Part shown: positions 4,406-8,073 of the stretch, piece by piece
Numbering within the stretch: the first letter of the stretch is position 1
Layout of the letters: each line of letters begins with the position of its first letter
NCBI GenBank assembly: GCA_964432995.1
Contig: CAYSPU010000260.1
Span: 1-8,073, forward strand
Length of the DNA stretch: 8,073 nt
Source of the DNA: CAYSPU01 sp964432995
GTDB lineage: Bacteria; Verrucomicrobiota; Verrucomicrobiia; Limisphaerales; JAHDYP01
Direction of reading: 5' to 3'
Notes under the pieces: model-generated
The model's database searches: none
Told to the model about the DNA's origin: nothing
What the model saw: only the letters and a program-made list of their open reading frames with translations
Made by a program: the position numbers and the translations under genes

Positions 4406-6346
4406 CTAGAACGAGAGATAGGTGTATTCCTTGAGGCCGCGTTCGTAATCATCGAGGAGGCGCATGGCCTCGGAGGGTTTCATCCGGTCGGACTTGATGG
4501 CGGCGTCGACCTGGGCCTTCATGCGGCGTTTCAATTCGTTTTCGTCGTATTGGACGGAGGCGAGGGCCTGGACGATGGTGGTGCCTTCGATGATTTCCTC
4601 GATGTAGTAGCCGGCGGGCTCATCGGGGTCGAGGAAGACGTGGACCTCGTTGACGCGTCCGAAGAGGTTATGGAGGTCGCCCATGATATCCTGGTAGGCG
4701 CCCATGAGGAAGAAGCCGAGGTAGTAGGGTTCGTTTTGTCCGTTGCCGTTGGGGCGGAGGCCGTGGAGGGGGAGGGTATCCTTGACGTCGCGGAGGTCGA
4801 TGAACTGATTGATCTGGCCATCGGAATCGCAGGTGATATCGACGAGGGTGGTTTCGCGGGCGGGCGCCTCGTGCAGGCGGCTGATGGGCATGATGGGGAA
4901 GAGTTGGCCGAGGGCCCAGTGATCGAGCAGCGACTGGAACACGGAGAAGTTGCAGAGGTACTGGTCGCCGAGGCTGTCCTCGAGTTTGCGGATTTCCTCC
5001 GGCACGTAAGCCTGCCCGCAGTAACTGCGGACAACATCGCGGCTGATTTCCCAATAGAGCTGCTCGATCTTGGCCTTGTCCACCAAGCCCAGCAACCCGA
5101 GGGTGAACATGTTGTGCGCGTCGTCCTTTCGCTCCAGGGCGTCGTGGTAGGCCTCGAGTTTGTTGAGCCGGCCGAGGTTCCTGCGGATGTCGAGCAGTTC
5201 CCGAACGAGCGCGTGTTCGTTGTCCCCGTAGGTGAGCGGCATGTCTGGACGGATTTTGGCGATGGCGCCGAAGACCTCGACGATGAGGACGCTGTGGTGA
5301 GCGACGACGGCGCGGCCGCTTTCGCTGACGATGACGGGATGGGGCACGCGCTCGGCGTTGCAGACGTCCGCGACGTAGTAGACGACGTCGTTGGCGTATT
5401 CCTGGAGGCTGTAGTTGGTCGAGCTGTCGAAGGCCGACCGGCTGCCGTCGTAGTCGACTCCGAGTCCGCCGCCGACGTCGAGGTAGGTGATGGGGAACCC
5501 GATCTGGTGGAGTTTGGCGTAGAAACGGGCGGCTTCCTGGACGGCTTTCTTGACGGTGAGGATATCGGGCACCTGGGATCCGATGTGGAAGTGGAGCAAC
5601 TGGAAGCAGTGGGCGAGGCCTTCGTCCTGCAGGAGCCGGGTGGCGGCGACGAGTTCGACGGTGCTGAGGCCGAACTTGGCGTTTTCCCCGGCGCTCTCGG
5701 CCCATTTGCCCGCGCCTTTGCAGAGCAACCGGCAGCGGATGCCCAGATGGGGTTCGACCCCGACCTGCCGGGAGACGGCGATGATCTGCTTCAGTTCCTC
5801 GAGTTTCTCGACCACCATGATGACGTTGCGCCCCAGTTTTCGCCCCATGAGGGCCATGCGGATGAAGGTGGGGTCTTTGTAGCCGTTGCAGATGATGAGG
5901 TCGCCTTCGTCGGCCTGGAGGGCGAGGCCGGCCAGCAGTTCGGGTTTGCTCCCCACTTCGAGTCCAAAGCGGTAGGGTTTGCCGGCGTCGAGGATTTCCT
6001 CGACCACCTCGCGCAGTTGGTTGACCTTGATGGGAAACACCCCCTGGTAGGTTCCCTGGTAGTCGAACTCGGCGATGGCGCTGCGAAACGCCTCGTTGAC
6101 CGACTCCACCCGGTGCCGAAGGATATCCTGGAAGCGAATCAGCAAGGGAAAGCGCAGGCCCCGAGCCCGCGCTTCCTCGACGACGTCGGTGAGGTCGACC
6201 CGCGCGCCGGTTTCCTGCAGCGGCATGGCCACGACATGCCCCTCGTCGTTGATGTCGAAGTAACTCGCGCCCCAGCGGTCGATGTGGTAGAGGTGGCGCG
6301 CCGCGGGAACGTCCCACGGTTTGGAATCGGCAGACCCGTCGTTCAT
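4406..6346 (-). CDS. speA: Biosynthetic arginine decarboxylase
   Basis: SpeA converts arginine to agmatine and CO2, the first step of the agmatine route to putrescine and spermidine. It is a PLP enzyme of the fold-III (alanine racemase/ODC) type, acting in the cytoplasm. The 646-residue product matches the family's usual 630-660. The PLP lysine is in FPIKVNQ (K107), HFHIGSQ is at 252-258, the phosphate-binding glycine loop is DVGGGLGVDYDG at 290-301, and SESGR is at 341-345. The catalytic cysteine lies in CDSDG (C506-G510), followed by the YYLGFFLMGAYQDIMGDLHN stretch (541-560). No key residue is missing. The start ATG has no clear Shine-Dalgarno and only about 15 bases of predicted leader. 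A strong promoter with an overlapping inverted repeat (6361-6395) precedes it. The downstream membrane-protein gene is likely in the same transcript. Confidence 0.97.
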   Translation of the reverse strand: MNDGSADSKPWDVPAARHLYHIDRWGASYFDINDEGHVVAMPLQETGARVDLTDVVEEARARGLRFPLLIRFQDILRHRVESVNEAFRSAIAEFDYQGTYQGVFPIKVNQLREVVEEILDAGKPYRFGLEVGSKPELLAGLALQADEGDLIICNGYKDPTFIRMALMGRKLGRNVIMVVEKLEELKQIIAVSRQVGVEPHLGIRCRLLCKGAGKWAESAGENAKFGLSTVELVAATRLLQDEGLAHCFQLLHFHIGSQVPDILTVKKAVQEAARFYAKLHQIGFPITYLDVGGGLGVDYDGSRSAFDSSTNYSLQEYANDVVYYVADVCNAERVPHPVIVSESGRAVVAHHSVLIVEVFGAIAKIRPDMPLTYGDNEHALVRELLDIRRNLGRLNKLEAYHDALERKDDAHNMFTLGLLGLVDKAKIEQLYWEISRDVVRSYCGQAYVPEEIRKLEDSLGDQYLCNFSVFQSLLDHWALGQLFPIMPISRLHEAPARETTLVDITCDSDGQINQFIDLRDVKDTLPLHGLRPNGNGQNEPYYLGFFLMGAYQDIMGDLHNLFGRVNEVHVFLDPDEPAGYYIEEIIEGTTIVQALASVQYDENELKRRMKAQVDAAIKSDRMKPSEAMRLLDDYERGLKEYTYLSF

Positions 6347-6360
6347 CTTACGTGTTCAAA

Positions 6361-6385
6361 CGGGCGCACTATAGGAAGGCGCCCG
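6361..6385. promoter_or_regulatory. 7-bp inverted repeat over the speA -10 box (candidate operator)
   Basis: CGGGCGC (6361-6367) and GCGCCCG (6379-6385) are perfect reverse complements separated by 11 bases. The speA -10 box lies in the spacer and the predicted start at the speA-proximal arm, so a dimeric repressor bound here would block transcription. The regulator is unknown. Confidence 0.4.
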
Positions 6386-6395
6386 CAGATTTCAA
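6368..6395 (-). promoter_or_regulatory. Sigma70-type promoter for speA
   Basis: On the - strand TTGAAA (complement of 6390-6395, five of six consensus) is followed after 16 bases by TATAGT (complement of 6368-6373, five of six). The predicted start is around 6361, only about 15 bases before the speA ATG. Confidence 0.6.
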
Positions 6396-6540
6396 TCGTC
6401 GCGTAGAAGAAAACCGAACTGCAAGGCAACCTCTCCCTGAGACTCTCCATGGATCTCGCCCCCTCCCCATGAACCGGCGCGTCGGAGGTCGGCAAGCCGG
6501 CGAGTCGGCGTCGCTCCTCTTCTTCTCGTCGCGATGGCCT

Positions 6541-6562
6541 GGACGCGCGGGGCCGCGCGTCC
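6541..6562. repeat. Perfect GC-rich palindrome with 10-bp arms
   Basis: GGACGCGCGG (6541-6550) and CCGCGCGTCC (6553-6562) are exact reverse complements with two bases between. No T-run follows on either strand, so it is not a standard terminator. It lies about 136 bases ahead of the NIF3 gene and about 195 from speA. It could be a protein-binding site, an RNA hairpin in a NIF3 leader, or part of a small repeat. Confidence 0.5.
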
Positions 6563-6697
6563 CTACCTGCCTGTTCAGGGGCGTACTGTGCGAATGCCGA
6601 CGCGGTTTTCTGGGGCAGTGCCAAGATCCGCCCGCTCCGTGGATCCGTGGGGGACCGCGTGTTGCGGCGACGCCCGCGATCTGATTTCATCGGAGCC

Positions 6698-7459
6698 ATG
6701 CATGCGACTCCGCTGCAATCTCTGGTCGAGTACTGCAACCGTGTTCTGCGGGTTGAATCCTTCGGGGACTGGGACGGGGCGCAAAACGGTCTGCAGGTGG
6801 CGAACCGCGGGCGCGTGCGCCGCCTGGCCGCGGCGGTCGACGCTCGTCTGGCCACCATCCGGCAGGCCGCCGCCGCCGGTGCCGATCTGCTCCTCGTGCA
6901 CCACGGGCTTTTCTGGGGGCCGACGACGCCCTGGACCGGGTCACGGCTCGAGCTGATGCGTCTCCTGCTCGAGAACGATCTGGCGGTGTACAGCGCGCAC
7001 CTGCCGCTGGACGCGCATCCGCGCTGGGGCAACAATGCCCGGCTCTGTGCGGCGCTGGGGTTGGGGCGCACCCGACCGTTCTTCCCGACGAAGGGGCAGC
7101 CGATTGGCCGCCTGGCATCGGGGCGGTGGTCCCGGGAGGAACTGCGGAGCCGCCTGGCCCGGGCGGTGGGGCGGGCACCGTTGGAGATTCCGTTCGGCCC
7201 GGCCGTTTGCCGGCGTGTCGGCGTGGTCTCCGGCGGCGCCGGAGCCGAGTTGCGCCAGGCCGCCGCCGAAGGCGTCGACACGTTCATCACCGGCGAGGGG
7301 CCGCACTGGACGCACGCGCTGGCGGAGGAACTGGGGCTGAACGTCTACTACGCCGGGCATTACGCCACGGAGACATTCGGCGTGCGGGCGCTCGCGGCTC
7401 AGGTCGCGGCCCGGTTCCGGATCCCCTGGGAATTCATCGACCACCCGACGGGTCTGTAG
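6698..7459 (+). CDS. NIF3/DUF34 family dinuclear metal-binding protein (YbgI-like)
   Basis: The family (NIF3, DUF34, YbgI/YqfO; often mislabelled GTP cyclohydrolase I type 2) forms toroidal hexamers with a two-metal site per subunit. The true function is unsettled, with proposals in metal homeostasis and in repair or hydrolysis of metabolites. The 253-residue product is close to the 247 of E. coli YbgI. Predicted ligands are all present: H68 and H69 in VHHGLFW, D105 in AHLPLD (100-105), H221 and E225 in GHYATETFG (220-228). TGEGPHW (198-204) and DWDGAQNGLQV (24-34) are also family-typical. It lacks the PII-like insert of longer YqfO-type members. The ATG at 6698 gives the canonical N-terminus (TPLQSLVEYCNRVL); GGAG lies just two bases upstream, a short spacing. 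An upstream in-frame start at 6647 adds a basic, non-family extension. It converges on the GYD gene with one base between stop codons. Confidence 0.93.
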   Translation: MHATPLQSLVEYCNRVLRVESFGDWDGAQNGLQVANRGRVRRLAAAVDARLATIRQAAAAGADLLLVHHGLFWGPTTPWTGSRLELMRLLLENDLAVYSAHLPLDAHPRWGNNARLCAALGLGRTRPFFPTKGQPIGRLASGRWSREELRSRLARAVGRAPLEIPFGPAVCRRVGVVSGGAGAELRQAAAEGVDTFITGEGPHWTHALAEELGLNVYYAGHYATETFGVRALAAQVAARFRIPWEFIDHPTGL

Positions 7460-7460
7460 G

Positions 7461-7748
7461 TCAGGCGCCGGTGATGGCGTCGAACTCCTCGTCGCTGAAA
7501 GCGCGGAGGCTTTCGGTGCGGACGAATCCGGCGGCGGAGAGGAGGGCGAGGCAGTGGATGACCTGTTCCTCCTTTTGGCCGCTGAGGATCAGCACGCCGT
7601 CGTAGCGGCCGAGCGTCCAGAAGTGGTTTTCGATGGTCACCCCGGACTTGGCGGCGGCGCGGGCGAAGGCGTGGGCCCGACTGGTGGACTGCTTGATGCT
7701 CTGCGCGCCTTTTTCCGTGAACTCGGTCAGAACGACATAGCGGACCAT
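7461..7748 (-). CDS. GYD-domain protein (95 aa)
   Basis: This is a small single-domain protein of the GYD family, named for a conserved Gly-Tyr-Asp. Here it is GRYDGV at 47-52, in the middle of a ferredoxin-like alpha/beta fold: MVRYVVLTEFTEKGAQSIK at 1-19, a helix around 22-35, strand TLGRYDGVLILSG 45-57, a helix 61-74, then the final FVRTESLRAFSDEEF. The biochemical function of the family is unknown. The fold resembles dimeric alpha/beta-barrel (ABM-like) proteins, which is inference. Its length is normal for the family. The start has AGGAG five bases upstream (7754-7758). It follows the dihydrolipoyl dehydrogenase gene by 76 bases on the same strand and is probably the last gene of that transcript. 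Confidence 0.88.
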   Translation of the reverse strand: MVRYVVLTEFTEKGAQSIKQSTSRAHAFARAAAKSGVTIENHFWTLGRYDGVLILSGQKEEQVIHCLALLSAAGFVRTESLRAFSDEEFDAITGA

Positions 7749-7753
7749 AATTT

Positions 7754-7758
7754 CTCCT
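7754..7758 (-). promoter_or_regulatory. Shine-Dalgarno of the GYD gene
   Basis: AGGAG on the - strand lies five bases before the ATG at 7748, which fixes the start of the GYD protein. Confidence 0.6.
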
Positions 7759-7824
7759 GCGTTGGTGGCGGACGCTGGAACCGGCCGGGAATCCGGTCAA
7801 CGTTCCGCGGGTGGAATTCCCGGA

Positions 7825-8073
7825 CTAGTTCTTCTTGCGCACGAACGTGTGCGTCGCGTGCCCGTAGAAGACCTCCGCGCACTCCTGGATGGTCTCGGAC
7901 AACGTCGGGTGCGGGTGTACGGACAGCGCCAGGTCCTTCGCGGTGGCTCCCATTTCGACGGCGAGGACGCCTTCGCTGATCAATTCGCCGGCGCCCTGGC
8001 CGACGATGCCGATGCCGAGCACCCGTTCGGTCTCGGGATCGATGATCAGTTTGGTCAAACCTTCCGGACGGTC
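7825..8073 (-). CDS. lpdA: Dihydrolipoyl dehydrogenase, C-terminal part (truncated by window edge)
   Basis: E3 component of 2-oxoacid dehydrogenase complexes: a flavoprotein that reoxidises dihydrolipoamide using NAD+. Only the last 82 residues are in the window; the frame stays open to 8073. They belong to the C-terminal dimerisation domain: LTKLIIDPETERVLG, then the interface motif with GAGELISE (27-34 of the fragment) and AVEMGATAKDLAL (38-50), then HPHPTLSE at 53-60. In HPHPTLSE the second His and the Glu form the catalytic His-Glu pair that reaches the active site of the other subunit. The ending AEVFYGHATHTF is typical. The residue after the first His is Pro (HPHPT), where HAHPT is more common; HPHPT occurs in some E3 proteins as I recall. 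Related flavoprotein disulfide reductases are less likely, given the HPHPTLSE and EMGA motifs. Confidence 0.9.
   Translation of the reverse strand, partial: DRPEGLTKLIIDPETERVLGIGIVGQGAGELISEGVLAVEMGATAKDLALSVHPHPTLSETIQECAEVFYGHATHTFVRKKN

Larger units (their letters stand above)
6347..6697. other. Divergent intergenic region between speA and the NIF3 gene
   Basis: This stretch of 351 bases separates speA (-) from the NIF3-family gene (+). It contains the speA promoter and inverted repeat near speA and a perfect GC-rich palindrome at 6541-6562. ORFs through it are Arg/Ser-rich shadows. I see no tRNA, 4.5S RNA or other recognisable RNA. I could not identify a convincing promoter for the NIF3 gene. 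Confidence 0.5.

Noticed and set aside
4373..6406. 677-residue + strand ORF opposite speA
   Set aside because: It is an acidic, Val/Asp/Glu-repetitive translation produced by reading high-GC speA on the other strand; speA has every catalytic motif.
6563..6697. Promoter for the NIF3-family gene
   Set aside because: I looked for -35/-10 pairs on + and found only poor matches, so none is annotated.
6343..7290. 315-residue - strand ORF over the speA upstream region and the NIF3 gene
   Set aside because: Arg/Ser/Pro-rich low-complexity translation opposite a well-supported NIF3-family protein.
1..8073. CRISPR array, tRNA, rRNA or a complete mobile element
   Set aside because: No regularly spaced direct repeats, no tRNA-like cloverleaf or conserved rRNA sequence, and no transposase or integrase reading frame was seen.

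Overview
The window is a high-GC bacterial chromosome segment. The best taxonomic hint is the Obg GTPase: it carries an extra, proline-rich stretch of about 55 residues inside its N-terminal Obg domain. Together with the style of the flanking sequence, this resembles Verrucomicrobiota (PVC superphylum) homologues as I remember them. The assignment is inference, not a database result. Most of the window is housekeeping chromosome. I did not find a convincing new defence or metabolic system. The least ordinary parts are the left 1.5 kb and several regulatory structures between genes.

Left, 1-1572: an accessory-looking zone on the + strand. It holds the tail of an unidentified gene (1-87), a small three-helix membrane protein (139-429), a 98-bp element bounded by near-perfect 27-bp inverted repeats (480-577), an RHS/YD-repeat remnant starting directly after that element (572-700), a tiny hydrophobic ORF in frame with it (710-799), and a membrane-anchored protein with a GspG-like C-terminal domain (846-1259). 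A gene-free stretch (1260-1572) follows, with three inverted repeats of dispersed-repeat character. The RHS scrap plus small membrane ORFs suggests a decayed RHS toxin/immunity locus or other rearranged DNA.

Middle, 1573-6346: genes on the - strand, read right to left: speA (arginine decarboxylase), a conserved-looking membrane protein, rplU (L21), rpmA (L27), obgE. rplU-rpmA-obg is the classic ribosome-assembly cluster. A likely intrinsic terminator between the membrane-protein gene and rplU has the rplU -35 box in its loop, so the polyamine unit and the ribosomal unit look separately transcribed. A second hairpin with a T-rich tail lies between rpmA and obg and may reduce Obg expression relative to L21/L27. 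speA has a strong sigma70-type promoter whose -10 box lies in the loop of a 7-bp inverted repeat.

Right, 6347-8073: a 351-bp divergent intergenic region, then a NIF3/DUF34 metal-binding protein on + (6698-7459). It converges, with one base between stop codons, on a GYD-domain protein on - (7461-7748). Upstream of that lies the 3' end of a dihydrolipoyl dehydrogenase gene (7825 to the window edge), probably co-transcribed with it.
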